From positions 1-40,773 of the forward strand of contig NZ_JAELTX010000042.1 in the NCBI RefSeq assembly GCF_016429065.1: DNA of 40,773 nt. The letters run 5' to 3'. The DNA is from Pedobacter sp. ASV17 (lineage in GTDB: Bacteria > Bacteroidota > Bacteroidia > Sphingobacteriales > Sphingobacteriaceae). Positions within the stretch are counted from its first letter, which is position 1. Each line of letters begins with the position of its first letter. Of the stretch, positions 1-8,763 are shown in pieces. A program made the position numbers and the translations under genes. Under the pieces are notes generated by a model. That model made no database searches and was not told where the DNA came from. It was given only the letters and a program-made list of their open reading frames with translations.

Positions 1-20
1 AAAAAATAATTTATCGAGAA

Positions 21-824
21 CTATCTACTAGCTTCTACGGCTTTACGTACACTACCGTACTTAGTTAAAAGTTCTGCAGCTTGCTCTTCGCCAATATTCA
101 ATTCTTCCATTACCATATGCGTACCTCTATCCACCAATTTGTGGTTAGTCAACTGCATATCTACCATTTTATTTCCTTTTACACGTCCCAACTGAATCAT
201 CACGGTAGTACTTAACATATTGAGCACTAATTTTTGCGCCGTTCCTGATTTCATACGAGTGGAACCCGTTAAAAACTCTGGTCCAGCAACTACTTCTACA
301 GGATAATCAGATACCGCAACAACAGGTCCACCCTCGTTACAGATGATACAACCTGTTAATACGCCATGTTTTCTGGCTTCTTCTAAACCGCCAACCACAT
401 AAGGGGTAGTGCCTGATGCTGCCAAACCTACTAACGAATCTTTTTCGTTGATATCATATTCCTGAAGATCAATCCAAGCCTGTTTGTCATCATCTTCGGC
501 AAACTCAACTGCTTTACGGATAGCACTATCGCCTCCAGCAATGATGCCTACCACCCAGTCAAAGGGCACACCAAAAGTTGGAGGGCACTCTGATGCGTCA
601 ACTACGCCTAGTCTTCCGCTAGTTCCTGCACCAATATAAAATAACCTACCACCATTTTTCATTCTTTCGGCAACAGCTGTAGCCAGTTTCTCTATCTGTG
701 GTAAAGCCTTCTCAACAGCCAGAGGAACAAGCTTGTCCTCGTCGTTAATGCCTTTCAAAACTTCAATTACCGACATTTTATCAATGTCTTTGTATTTAGA
801 TTCCTGTTCGGTTACTCTTTTCAT
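21..824 (-). CDS. murQ: N-acetylmuramic acid 6-phosphate etherase MurQ
   Basis: The 267-residue product matches MurQ, a cytoplasmic SIS-fold lyase that cleaves the D-lactyl ether of MurNAc 6-phosphate to give GlcNAc 6-phosphate during peptidoglycan recycling. Visible family signatures are the N-terminal TEQES block, the sugar-phosphate loop FYIGAGTSGRLGVVDASECPP (first part at about residues 62-75), the AASGTTPYVVGGLEEA segment and the GSTRMKSGTAQK segment at about residue 187. The protein is shorter than the roughly 300 residues of enterobacterial MurQ, losing part of the C-terminal helical region, but the reading frame is intact and a compact form is usual in Bacteroidota as far as I recall. 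The start ATG at 822-824 gives the typical MKRVTEQES beginning. It is divergent from the S41 protease, separated by 162 bp. No MurNAc kinase or transporter is next to it. Confidence 0.93.
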   Translation of the reverse strand: MKRVTEQESKYKDIDKMSVIEVLKGINDEDKLVPLAVEKALPQIEKLATAVAERMKNGGRLFYIGAGTSGRLGVVDASECPPTFGVPFDWVVGIIAGGDSAIRKAVEFAEDDDKQAWIDLQEYDINEKDSLVGLAASGTTPYVVGGLEEARKHGVLTGCIICNEGGPVVAVSDYPVEVVAGPEFLTGSTRMKSGTAQKLVLNMLSTTVMIQLGRVKGNKMVDMQLTNHKLVDRGTHMVMEELNIGEEQAAELLTKYGSVRKAVEASR

Positions 825-986
825 TTAAATTAAAAATAGGTTTTTCTTCTCACAAATTTGCACATAACCGCAATTTCTTGCAAGAATTTTCAAATATCGG
901 CATAAATTATTAAAAAACTAAATGGTAATTTATACGTTCTTTTTTTACTAGCAACTAAATTTAGTACCTTTGCACTATCCAAACTG
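825..986. promoter_or_regulatory. Divergent promoter region, murQ / S41 protease
   Basis: This AT-rich 162-bp gap separates two divergent genes. For the rightward gene a Bacteroidota -7 element TACCTTTG lies at 965-972, which would start transcription only a few bases before the ATG at 987, so the leader would be very short. No good -33 TTTG is visible at the right distance. The leftward murQ promoter is less clear; a CAAATTTG-like element lies about 40 bases before its start. Confidence 0.55.
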
Positions 987-2594
987 ATGAAAAAAAGTAC
1001 TAGCCTCAACTTATTGATTGCGTTGGCCTATTGCGTAACGTTAATTGGCGGCATGTATTTGGGCTACAGATTTTTAAAGGACCAAGGATTCCAGGTCCAA
1101 AAGGATATCAGGTACGCCAATACCGAGGAGGAAAAAGTCGATGACATCATCCACATCATCAAAAAAAAATATGTTGACGACATCAATGCAGATAGTTTAA
1201 AACATTTGCCTATCGACAGCCTTCTTCACCAACTAGACCCACATAGCGCTTACCTTCCTCCTACCGAAGCATTTGAACTTTCCGAAGCTTTAGAAGGCAA
1301 TTTTGAAGGCGTAGGTGTTGAATATTATATTCTTAACGACACCTTATTGGTCACCAATGTCATTAAAGATGGTCCAGCTTTCTCGAGTGGCATCAGGCAA
1401 GGCGACAAAATCTTAAAAGTAGATACTACCGTGGTGAGCGGTCGCAGCTTGCCTCGATCGGCCATGATGGGCAGGATAAAAGGCAAAAAAGGCACTACCG
1501 TACAATTAACCATTTTACATCCCGGAACAAACACGCCTGTACTGCTCAATGTAAAACGAGGCAAAGTAGAGGTAAGCAGTATTGATGCCGCCTACATGAT
1601 GACCCCAGAAACGGCTTACATTAGAATTAGCAAGTTTGGCGCTACTACCGATACCGATTTTGGCAACACCGTTAGAAACCTGAAGGCAAAAGGGATGAAG
1701 AAAATGGTGTTAGACCTAAGGGATAATGGCGGCGGCTATCTCACCGCAGCTACCTCACTAGCGAACCAGTTTTTACCCGAAAATAAATTGATTGTGTATA
1801 CCCAAGGCAAACATGATCCTCGTACAGATTACTTTACCACAGGAGGCGGCGAATTTGAACAAGGTAAATTAGCGGTGCTCATCAATGAAAATTCTGCTTC
1901 AGCAAGTGAAATTTTTGCAGGAGCCATACAAGACCTTAACCGTGGAATCATTATAGGCCGCAGGTCCTTCGGCAAAGGCTTGGTGCAAGAACAATTTGCC
2001 TTTGAAGATGGTTCAGCGCTTAACCTAACTATTGCCCGTTACTATACACCTTTAGGCCGAAGTATACAAAAACCTTACAAACGAGGTTACAAAGCTTACC
2101 AAAACGACATTGAAGACAGGTACAATAGTGGCGAACTTACCTCTGATGCACCAAAAGCCGATAGCTTGATGAACAACATGCCGTATGTGCTTAAAGATGG
2201 CAAAAAAATATTTGCTGGCGGCGGCATCCAACCTGATATTTACGTGAAATTAGACACGGTTGGTTATAACAAATTTTATGCTACCCTTTTACAAAAAAAG
2301 GTATTTGTAGACTTTGTATTTGATGTATTGGCTGATCGTTATACCCCTGATTATCTTAATAAAGCCGTGAGCATTTTCAATATTTCTGATAAGGATTATG
2401 TAGATTTCCTTAAATATGTTGAAAGCAAGAAAATCCCTATCGACACTAAGCAACTCATTGCTTCAAAGCCACTCATTTACAAGAACTTAAAACTCATGCT
2501 TTATAAGTATTACTTGGGTGACAATGGTTATTATAAAGCGCACAACCTTAGTGATGCCATGATTAAACAGGCACTTACTTACTTGGGTTCATAG
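987..2594 (+). CDS. S41 family C-terminal processing protease (CtpA/Tsp-like)
   Basis: The 535-residue protein has an N-terminal membrane anchor or signal segment (about residues 8-28), an N-terminal helical region with the HQLDPHSAYLPP motif (81-92), a PDZ domain (about 100-190) with the carboxylate-binding loop in GNFEGVGVEY, and a peptidase S41 core (about 205-360). The catalytic pair fits the Tsp spacing of 25 residues: Ser305 in SASASE and Lys330 in FGKG. Such enzymes cleave C-terminal tails of periplasmic proteins and act in envelope quality control. A C-terminal extension of about 150 residues follows the protease core, as is common in the Bacteroidota members. The gene stands alone: murQ is divergent, and a long repeat region follows. 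The substrate cannot be read from the sequence. Confidence 0.92.
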   Translation: MKKSTSLNLLIALAYCVTLIGGMYLGYRFLKDQGFQVQKDIRYANTEEEKVDDIIHIIKKKYVDDINADSLKHLPIDSLLHQLDPHSAYLPPTEAFELSEALEGNFEGVGVEYYILNDTLLVTNVIKDGPAFSSGIRQGDKILKVDTTVVSGRSLPRSAMMGRIKGKKGTTVQLTILHPGTNTPVLLNVKRGKVEVSSIDAAYMMTPETAYIRISKFGATTDTDFGNTVRNLKAKGMKKMVLDLRDNGGGYLTAATSLANQFLPENKLIVYTQGKHDPRTDYFTTGGGEFEQGKLAVLINENSASASEIFAGAIQDLNRGIIIGRRSFGKGLVQEQFAFEDGSALNLTIARYYTPLGRSIQKPYKRGYKAYQNDIEDRYNSGELTSDAPKADSLMNNMPYVLKDGKKIFAGGGIQPDIYVKLDTVGYNKFYATLLQKKVFVDFVFDVLADRYTPDYLNKAVSIFNISDKDYVDFLKYVESKKIPIDTKQLIASKPLIYKNLKLMLYKYYLGDNGYYKAHNLSDAMIKQALTYLGS

Positions 2595-2665
2595 TTATCA
2601 TTTTCCTTAAACGTTAAGTTTTTTTTGATTAGCAACTACTTACTGGAAAACATCGAAACAAGCCA

Positions 2666-3360
2666 ATTTTTGCGTCCTTAGCGTAACTCTCCTTTTCTTA
2701 GCGGTTAAAAAAATCTTTAACGCGAAGGTTTTACAAGTATTCGCAAAGAACGCGAAGAAGAATGCCTCGTATAAAAACCTAACAAACAACCTAAAATTGC
2801 ACCAGGATTGCTTTCCTAAGAGATTCACAAATATCTGTTAGTGAACTATTAAAGAGCCCATTTGCATAACAGTGCGTGCAAATCACTTTGCGTTCTTAGC
2901 GTACCTCTCCCTTTCTTTGCGGTTAAAAAAATCTTTAACGCGAAGGTTTTACAAGTATTCGCAAAGAACGCAAAGAAGAATGAAATCATCTTTATAAAAA
3001 GTGACCTTCAACTTATAAAATCGTATTAAGATTTGCTTTCTTAAAAACGATAAAAAAAGATTCTTTTATGTTGACGGCAGGAACATTTACTCTCTTTGCG
3101 TCCTTAGCGTACCTTTCCCTTTCTTAGCGGTTAAAAAAATCTTTAACGCGAAGGCTTTACAAGTATTCGCAAAGAACGCGAAGAAGAATGCCTCGTATAA
3201 AAACCTAACAAACAACCTAAAATCGCACCAAGATTTCTTTCCTAAAAGATTCACAAATAATCGTAAGTGAACGATGAAAGAATCCCATTTGCACAACAAT
3301 GCGTGTACATCACTTTGCGCTCTTAGCGTAACTTTCCCTTTCTTAGCGGTTAAAAAATCT
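2666..3360. repeat. Four-unit tandem repeat of long imperfect hairpins (family R1)
   Basis: Four related units start near 2668, 2886, 3094 and 3313, giving steps of about 218, 208 and 219 bp; the last is truncated near 3360. The core of each reads CTTTGCGTCCTTAGCGTA, a pyrimidine stretch, CTTAGCGGTTAAA, AAAATC, TTTAACGCGAAGG, then CGCAAAGAACGCGAAG. Left-arm words TTGCG and TTAGCG are mirrored by CGCAAAG and CGCGAAG, and GTTAAA/TTTAAC closes the central loop, so each unit can fold into a hairpin of about 95 nt. The linkers after units 1 and 3 (from CCTCGTATAAAAACC) are close copies; the linker after unit 2 is more diverged but still recognisable. Open frames inside the array are repeat shadows. 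Confidence 0.85.
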
Positions 3361-3386
3361 CTAACAGCAGAAATACTTTTTGTTCA

Positions 3387-3449
3387 TGTCATCCTGAGCT
3401 TGTCGAAGGATTGATTGTTAATAGATGCTTCGATAAACTCAGCATGACA
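3387..3449. repeat. Dispersed palindrome ending in TGTCAT/ATGACA
   Basis: The left arm 3387-3408 (TGTCATCCTGAGCTTGTCGA and two more bases) pairs with the right arm 3428-3449 (ending CTCAGCATGACA) with only a few mismatches, leaving a loop of about 19 nt. From memory this sequence type recurs widely between genes of Bacteroidota. Related ends occur at 8933-8959 and 39541-39576 in this window. The rest of 3450-3650 is very AT-rich and holds no convincing gene. Confidence 0.75.
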
Positions 3450-3651
3450 ACAATTAGCGGCACTACTAACAAAAACACTACCCAATCCCTCTACAAATTC
3501 ACCCAAAACAGAGGCGCTTTTTCAAAAAAACCAAACAATATTTTCCAACATCCTCTAGCTTTTTCTAAATATCCAAAAAATAAAAATTTCAAAAATAAAA
3601 ATTATTTAACTGTAAATCAACAACTTAATATGGTTGTGAAAATAATTTATA

Positions 3652-3693
3652 GTACTATGTATTGCATAGTACATTATTAAACATATATCTTTG
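3652..3693 (+). promoter_or_regulatory. padR promoter with overlapping perfect operator palindrome
   Basis: A perfect inverted repeat GTACTATG-TATTG-CATAGTAC covers 3652-3672. It overlaps the probable -33 TTG at 3662-3664, and a -7 element TATCTTTG follows at 3686-3693, 21 bases downstream. The start codon is at 3698, so the transcript would be leaderless or nearly so. PadR-family repressors bind palindromes of the ATGTN(8-10)ACAT kind and often repress their own operon; here the layout would let PadR block sigma binding. Confidence 0.65.
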
Positions 3694-3697
3694 TATT

Positions 3698-4045
3698 ATG
3701 ATAGCAGAGAATACGCAAACCCAAATGCGCAAAGGCATACTTGAATACTGTGTGCTTTTAATCATCTCCCGAGGAGAGATTTATGCGTCCGATATAATTG
3801 CCGAGCTGAAGCGGGCAAAGCTACTGGTGGTAGAGGGTACTTTATATCCTCTTCTTACTCGTTTAAAGAATAACGGCTTATTGAGCTACAATTGGGTCGA
3901 ATCAACTTCGGGACCACCACGTAAATACTACGTACTCACTCCAGAGGGCAGCCAAATTCTTACCCAACTAGACACCACTTGGCACGAATTGGTTTACGCC
4001 ATTACGACCTCGCAACAAGGAGCTAACCCAACCACAGAACAATAA
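3698..4045 (+). CDS. PadR family transcriptional regulator
   Basis: The 115-residue protein is a PadR-type winged-helix regulator. It begins MIAENTQTQMRKGILEYCVL, continues with an Ile/Ser-rich helix and the recognition region KLLVVEGTLYPLLTRLKNNG, and has the wing STSGPPRKYYVLTPEG. I chose the ATG at 3698 rather than an upstream in-frame TTG at 3662, because the extra residues would read through the promoter and operator and do not look like PadR sequence. The stop lies 45 bp before the PspC-domain gene, so the two are very likely co-transcribed, a pairing that is common in Bacteroidota. Autoregulation is suggested by the palindrome directly upstream. The inducing signal is unknown; envelope stress is a reasonable guess because the partner is a PspC protein. 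Confidence 0.92.
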   Translation: MIAENTQTQMRKGILEYCVLLIISRGEIYASDIIAELKRAKLLVVEGTLYPLLTRLKNNGLLSYNWVESTSGPPRKYYVLTPEGSQILTQLDTTWHELVYAITTSQQGANPTTEQ

Positions 4046-4090
4046 ACAGAAAATAAACGCTAGTGGCCTACCACTATAAAGAATAAGACC

Positions 4091-5698
4091 ATGAACAAGA
4101 CAATCATCATTAACATAGGCAACTCCATCATCCATATTGAGGAAGAGGCTTATGAAATATTAATGGTTTACCTAAACGAGATTAAACAACATTTCGCCAA
4201 AAGTGCTGACGATTTCGAAATTGTGAAGGACATTGAAAATCGTATTGCCGAAATGTTCGCAGAGATATTGCAAAAAGGACAAAAACAAGTAATAGATGTT
4301 GCCGATGTACAAAGCGTAATTGCACAAATGGGCAGTGTACAGGATTTTGTTGGCGAAGAAGAGGAAGAAGTTAACTATGACAACCAATACGGCAACTACA
4401 GTAGTCCCAAAAAACTATACCGTGATACAGACGAAGGTGTGATTGCAGGCGTATGTGCAGGTTTATCGCACTACCTCAACATGGAAGCTCGCTGGTTACG
4501 CTTAGCTTTTTTCTTATTGATGTTTGTGGCTGGAACAGGAGTTTTGGTTTATCTGATCCTCTGGATTGCTATTCCTAGAGCTGCTACCAGGTCAGAAAGA
4601 ATGGAAATGAAAGGTGAAGCCACCAACTTATACGGTTATAAAAAGAGCTTTGACGAAGAACTTGCAGCTTTAAAAGCTAATATGAAATCTGCTAACGACC
4701 ATTTAGCGCCTGTTGTAAAAAAATCAAGCAATTTCATTACCGATATCATCAAAATGTTCGGCCGATTGATTAGAGGCATCTTTAAAATTTTCGGAAAAGG
4801 CATTGCCATCTTTATCATCGTATTTGGTTTTGGCTGTTTAATTACATTGATTGTTTTCTTGGGCATGCTACTTGGTTTCTGGGATGAGAGCGCTTACCAA
4901 ACTTTCCCTTTAAGTGTCATCAACACACCTTTCAGAGAGGGTTTAATTGTGAATGCTTTCCTTACTTTCTTCATTCCTATTTTGGCTTTGGTACTTTTTG
5001 CCTTAAAAGTGATCAACAACAGAATTGAAATCAGTAAATACATTTGGTTTGCCTTGCTGATTGTTTGGTTAATTGGAACTGGTGCATCAGGCTATTATAC
5101 CGCTAAAATTTTAGGAGAATTTAAGGACGAAGCACAGCTAGTACAGCAAACCGACCTAAAGCAATACCAAACCTATGTGATTGATGTAGACAAAAGCATG
5201 GTATTTAACAAAGAAGACAGCATTCGCTACCATTTACAAGAAATAAACATTGGCAATAGGATTATAGTAGACAATTATGATAATGGCCCTTTTAGAGACC
5301 CAAGAAGCGTGAGCTTCGAAATCGTTAAAAGCCACGACAATAAAGCTTCTATTACCGCTACCTACGAATCGCAAGGTAAAGACTTTCAAACGGCATTAAA
5401 CCATGTGCAAAACATAGATTATAAATTCGTTCAAAAAGATTCTTCGCTAGTATTTAGTCCAAACATACAGCTTAAGAAAAACATGCCTTGGCGTGACCAA
5501 AGGGTACATATTCAATTGAAAATCCCTGTAGGCAGTCGCGTACTTATTAATGAAAACACCCACAGATATTGGAGTTTTTATCAATACTATTGGTGCCGCG
5601 ACAATCAAGGTGCTTATAATGAACCCTATCGCGAATCGATCATGACCGAAGAAGGATTGAAATGCAGGTATGACCTTGAAAATCCAGAAAACCAATAA
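4091..5698 (+). CDS. PspC-domain inner-membrane protein
   Basis: The 535-residue protein starts with a small cytoplasmic-type domain (about residues 1-85, MNKTIIINIGNSIIHIEEEA) that resembles the HAAS/DUF1700-like adaptor segment. A PspC domain follows at about 107-165: KKLYRDTDEGVIAGVCAGLS and then a hydrophobic segment ending in LILWIAIPRA. Further membrane segments lie near 235-265, 290-310 and 320-340, and the last 190 residues look extracytoplasmic and beta-rich. The acidic run EEEEEVNYDNQYG links the first two domains. PspC proteins are tied to phage-shock or envelope-stress responses in other phyla. The PadR gene 45 bp upstream probably controls it. The C-terminal part has no family I can name. 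Confidence 0.85.
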   Translation: MNKTIIINIGNSIIHIEEEAYEILMVYLNEIKQHFAKSADDFEIVKDIENRIAEMFAEILQKGQKQVIDVADVQSVIAQMGSVQDFVGEEEEEVNYDNQYGNYSSPKKLYRDTDEGVIAGVCAGLSHYLNMEARWLRLAFFLLMFVAGTGVLVYLILWIAIPRAATRSERMEMKGEATNLYGYKKSFDEELAALKANMKSANDHLAPVVKKSSNFITDIIKMFGRLIRGIFKIFGKGIAIFIIVFGFGCLITLIVFLGMLLGFWDESAYQTFPLSVINTPFREGLIVNAFLTFFIPILALVLFALKVINNRIEISKYIWFALLIVWLIGTGASGYYTAKILGEFKDEAQLVQQTDLKQYQTYVIDVDKSMVFNKEDSIRYHLQEINIGNRIIVDNYDNGPFRDPRSVSFEIVKSHDNKASITATYESQGKDFQTALNHVQNIDYKFVQKDSSLVFSPNIQLKKNMPWRDQRVHIQLKIPVGSRVLINENTHRYWSFYQYYWCRDNQGAYNEPYRESIMTEEGLKCRYDLENPENQ

Positions 5699-5714
5699 AT
5701 CATCCCCGTTAGGT

Positions 5715-5748
5715 ATCGGTAAACAAAAAAACATAATGGTTTACTGAT
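5715..5748 (+). terminator. Possible hairpin terminator after the PspC gene
   Basis: ATCGGTAAAC at 5715-5724 pairs with GTTTACTGAT at 5739-5748 (one G-T wobble), with a 14-nt A-rich loop, 17 bp after the stop codon. The following CCTTAACTATTTTA is a weak U tract, so termination is likely but not certain. The remaining gap to 5900 shows no gene and no clear promoter motif. Confidence 0.45.
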
Positions 5749-5900
5749 CCTTAACTATTTTATACTTACCCATTTTCATAACCTAAAAGGTCTTCCAAAA
5801 AGGAGGAGGGTCACCCTATTGCTCAAAAAATATTGACTAACGTAATCAATGAGAAGCCAATCACTAACACTTACTCTCTAAATCCTAAAAAAGAAAAATC

Positions 5901-8351
5901 ATGAAAAAAATATTACTGTTAATGACATGCCTTTTGGCATGGGGGACTTCCTTTGCCCAAAAAAAGGGAAACATCACTGGTAAAATAGTGACCGAAACCA
6001 ACGAGCCCCTACCCTACAGCTTGGTGAAATTGGTGAACATGGCCGACACCACAAAAACCATGGAGGCTTCGGCCAATTTAGATGGACTTTACCAGTTTTT
6101 AAATGTTAGCGAAGGTCAATATCTATTGCGGGTAAAAATGGTGAGCTATCAACCTTACAGCGGTCAAAAATTTAGCTTCTCAGGCAACGATTTACAACTA
6201 TCAGAAGTAAAAATGCACAGCACCAGCAAGCAACTGAAAGAAATAAGCATAGTGGGACAAAAACCTTTTGTAGAACGCAAGGCAGATAAAACCGTACTCA
6301 ACGTAGAAAACAATGTTACCGCAGCAGGCAATAGTGTACTGGAACTTTTAGAGAAAGCACCTGGAGTAACCATCGACCGTCAAACAGATCAAATTAAGCT
6401 GAATAACAAAGCGGGCATTACTGTAATGGTGGATGGCAAAGCCAACTACTTATCTGGAACCGACATTACTACGGTATTAAGTAACATGACCAGTGACCAA
6501 GTGGCCAGCATTGAACTGATTACCAATCCCTCTTCTAAATATGATGCTGCTGGTAATGCGGGGATCATCAATATCAAACTGAAAAGGAACAAAAACTTTG
6601 GCACCAATGGCAGTGCGGTGGTAAATGCCGGATGGGGAGGGGTTAAAGATGGCCCTAGCAATTTATACCGTCATAGCGCCAACCTTAACTTGAACCACCG
6701 GACGGAGCAATGGAATATTTTTGGCAATACCACCTACAACACCCGCTCTAGCTTTAATGAAACTTTACTGACCAGAACGGCCAACACACCCTCAATGCTC
6801 ACCACTTTTGACCAATCGTTTAACCGCAAACAAAAAAGCCCCAGCTACTCCGCCAAAATTGGCGCTGATTATTATGCTTCTAAAAAGACGGTATTAGGTG
6901 TAATGGTTGATTTTTTTGACGTTAAAAACGAGATGAATGGGCTTAGCAATGCCAACATTAACGAGTACCAAGCAAACACACGTACACTAAGCTATATTAA
7001 ACAGAACAATGGCAATAATGCCAAAATGCAAAATTTAACGGCCAATTTTAACATCAAACATGATTTACCAAAGGAAGAAGCCAATATTACCTTTGACGTT
7101 GACTATGCCAATTATGCGCTAGACCGGAACGACAACTTTGATGCTCGATACCTTAACGCTGCCCAAGAGCAAACCAATAGCACTAATCTACGTAATATCA
7201 TTGATGCCAAGATAGATGTGATTGCTGCCAAAACAGACTTTTCATGGCCTTTTTCTAAAACCTTAAAATTTGAAGCGGGACTAAAAAGCAGCTTGGTAAA
7301 CACCAACAATGATTTTGTTTCGGAACAATTGAACAACGGTTCATGGTCTGACGTATTGGGTCGCTCCAACCTTTTCATCTACAAAGAAAACATCAATGCC
7401 GCTTACACTAATCTCTCCAAAAAATGGGAAAAATGGGAGTTGCAACTGGGTTTGAGAGCGGAGCATACGCACAGCAAAGGACATTCGGTAACCAGCAATA
7501 AAATTGTTGATCGCAATTATGTATCCTTGTTCCCTTCCATTTTCATTAAACAAGAGCTAAGCAAAGATCACAGCTTTAATTACTCATATAGCCGTCGTAT
7601 CGACCGTCCCAATTACCAACAGTTAAACCCTTTTGTGCAATACCTTGATCCGTATACCATGGATAGTGGCAACCCTTATCTTAATGCACAATTTACCGAT
7701 AATTTCGAGTTTGCCTATAATTTCAAGGAGTTCTCGCTATCATTTAATTATGCTGATGTAAGGGGAATGATTACGCAGGTGAGCAGACAAAATGATGTAA
7801 CCAAGCAAATAGAGGTTCAACGCCAGAATTTTGGCCATGCCAATTTGTATAATGCCAATTTGTTTGTGCCCCTTAAAATTAATAAGCTGTGGAGCATGCA
7901 AAATAACTTCTCAGCCAATTATCAAAAATATGAGGATGGAACTTTGGTAGGCGCTCAATTCCAAAAATCAAAGGTTTCTTTCAATTTCAATACTTCTCAA
8001 TCCTTTACCTTCTCTAAAACTTTTAGGGCCGAGCTAAGCTTTTGGTATGATTCGCCAAGGATGAGCGGCGTAGAAGAAACCACTATTTCCCAATACGCCC
8101 TGAATTTAGGGATACAAAAAACACTTATGCAAAACAGATTAAAGTTGCGTTTGAGCATGGACGATATTTTAAACACCAATTACTGGGAAGGCCAAATGAA
8201 ATACCAAAATGTGGATATGTACATCGTTAACCACTATGTAAATAGAAGGGCTTCCTTTAGCATTAACTATAGTTTCGGCAACCAACAAGTGAAATCGGCA
8301 CGTAACAGAAAAACATCACTTGAAGATATTAAAGGTCGTACAGGTGGATAA
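5901..8351 (+). CDS. Outer-membrane beta-barrel protein with carboxypeptidase-regulatory and plug domains (TonB-receptor-like)
   Basis: The 816-residue protein has a Sec signal peptide ending TSFAQ (about residue 19), a CarboxypepD-regulatory-like beta sandwich (about 22-110: GNITGKIVTETNEPLPYSLV), a plug-like domain (about 115-225) containing VLELLEKAPGVTIDRQTDQI and GIINIKLKRN, and a long C-terminal beta-barrel. The tail ARNRKTSLEDIKGRTGG is the usual ending of the OMP_b-brl_3 group of Bacteroidota TonB-like receptors. I see no SusC-specific features and no SusD partner, so glycan uptake is not supported. A small lipoprotein gene follows after 43 bp and is probably in the same transcript. 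The ligand is unknown. Confidence 0.86.
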   Translation: MKKILLLMTCLLAWGTSFAQKKGNITGKIVTETNEPLPYSLVKLVNMADTTKTMEASANLDGLYQFLNVSEGQYLLRVKMVSYQPYSGQKFSFSGNDLQLSEVKMHSTSKQLKEISIVGQKPFVERKADKTVLNVENNVTAAGNSVLELLEKAPGVTIDRQTDQIKLNNKAGITVMVDGKANYLSGTDITTVLSNMTSDQVASIELITNPSSKYDAAGNAGIINIKLKRNKNFGTNGSAVVNAGWGGVKDGPSNLYRHSANLNLNHRTEQWNIFGNTTYNTRSSFNETLLTRTANTPSMLTTFDQSFNRKQKSPSYSAKIGADYYASKKTVLGVMVDFFDVKNEMNGLSNANINEYQANTRTLSYIKQNNGNNAKMQNLTANFNIKHDLPKEEANITFDVDYANYALDRNDNFDARYLNAAQEQTNSTNLRNIIDAKIDVIAAKTDFSWPFSKTLKFEAGLKSSLVNTNNDFVSEQLNNGSWSDVLGRSNLFIYKENINAAYTNLSKKWEKWELQLGLRAEHTHSKGHSVTSNKIVDRNYVSLFPSIFIKQELSKDHSFNYSYSRRIDRPNYQQLNPFVQYLDPYTMDSGNPYLNAQFTDNFEFAYNFKEFSLSFNYADVRGMITQVSRQNDVTKQIEVQRQNFGHANLYNANLFVPLKINKLWSMQNNFSANYQKYEDGTLVGAQFQKSKVSFNFNTSQSFTFSKTFRAELSFWYDSPRMSGVEETTISQYALNLGIQKTLMQNRLKLRLSMDDILNTNYWEGQMKYQNVDMYIVNHYVNRRASFSINYSFGNQQVKSARNRKTSLEDIKGRTGG

Positions 8352-8394
8352 CTTGCATGAAGAATGATAACGTTAAAAGTTTAAAAAAAATGAT

Positions 8395-8754
8395 ATGAAA
8401 AGAATAATGTTGTTAATGGTGATATTAACCATGATTTATGCCTGCAATCAAGGTCGTACTTCTGTAAAAGTAAGTAAAACAGACACTCGTTATGAAATGC
8501 TGGCCGAATATCCAGAGCGAAAAACAGAAAAAGTACTTGATGTTTTAAAGAATGCGTTTAAAGATCAAGACAGCTTATTATTGAACAAAAACCTGAGCAG
8601 TGGGAAGGAATTGACCTTAGCCAATGGCGCGGTTTTCTACCTTCGCTTTAATCCAGGCAAATTGGAAATGGAGTTGTTAAATTCAAAGAATAACGCTACT
8701 GGCCTTGAGTTTTTTGACAAAATGGTGCGAGGGGTTAAAAGAGCGGTAAACTAA
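8395..8754 (+). CDS. Small lipoprotein of unknown function
   Basis: The 119-residue product begins MKRIMLLMVILTMIYACNQG; the hydrophobic stretch followed by Y-A-C and then an N fits a lipoprotein signal with Cys17 as the lipidated residue. The mature part is about 100 residues, Lys-rich, with a predicted helix around ERKTEKVLDVLKNAFKDQDS and a beta-rich stretch ending in a helix near FFDKMVRGVKRAVN. I recognise no family; it vaguely resembles small DUF4252-type lipoproteins but the match is not strong enough to assign. It is 43 bp behind the outer-membrane receptor gene and is likely its operon partner. Confidence 0.7.
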   Translation: MKRIMLLMVILTMIYACNQGRTSVKVSKTDTRYEMLAEYPERKTEKVLDVLKNAFKDQDSLLLNKNLSSGKELTLANGAVFYLRFNPGKLEMELLNSKNNATGLEFFDKMVRGVKRAVN

Positions 8755-8763
8755 GTTTAAAAA

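Noticed and set aside
2640..3299. Two similar open frames on the minus strand (62 and 70 codons) with the shared peptide FVRFLYEAFFFAFFANTCK
   Set aside because: They are translations of two copies of the same non-coding R1 repeat, and similarity follows the DNA repeat including its non-coding flanks.
3411..3680. Open frame of 89 codons on the plus strand in the AT-rich gap before padR
   Set aside because: It begins inside the TGTCAT palindrome, is low in complexity (runs of Lys, Asn, Thr), and runs into the padR promoter; it has no protein character.
5901..8351. SusC-type glycan receptor
   Set aside because: It lacks the SusC-specific length (about 1000 residues) and there is no SusD partner; it fits the OMP_b-brl_3 group.
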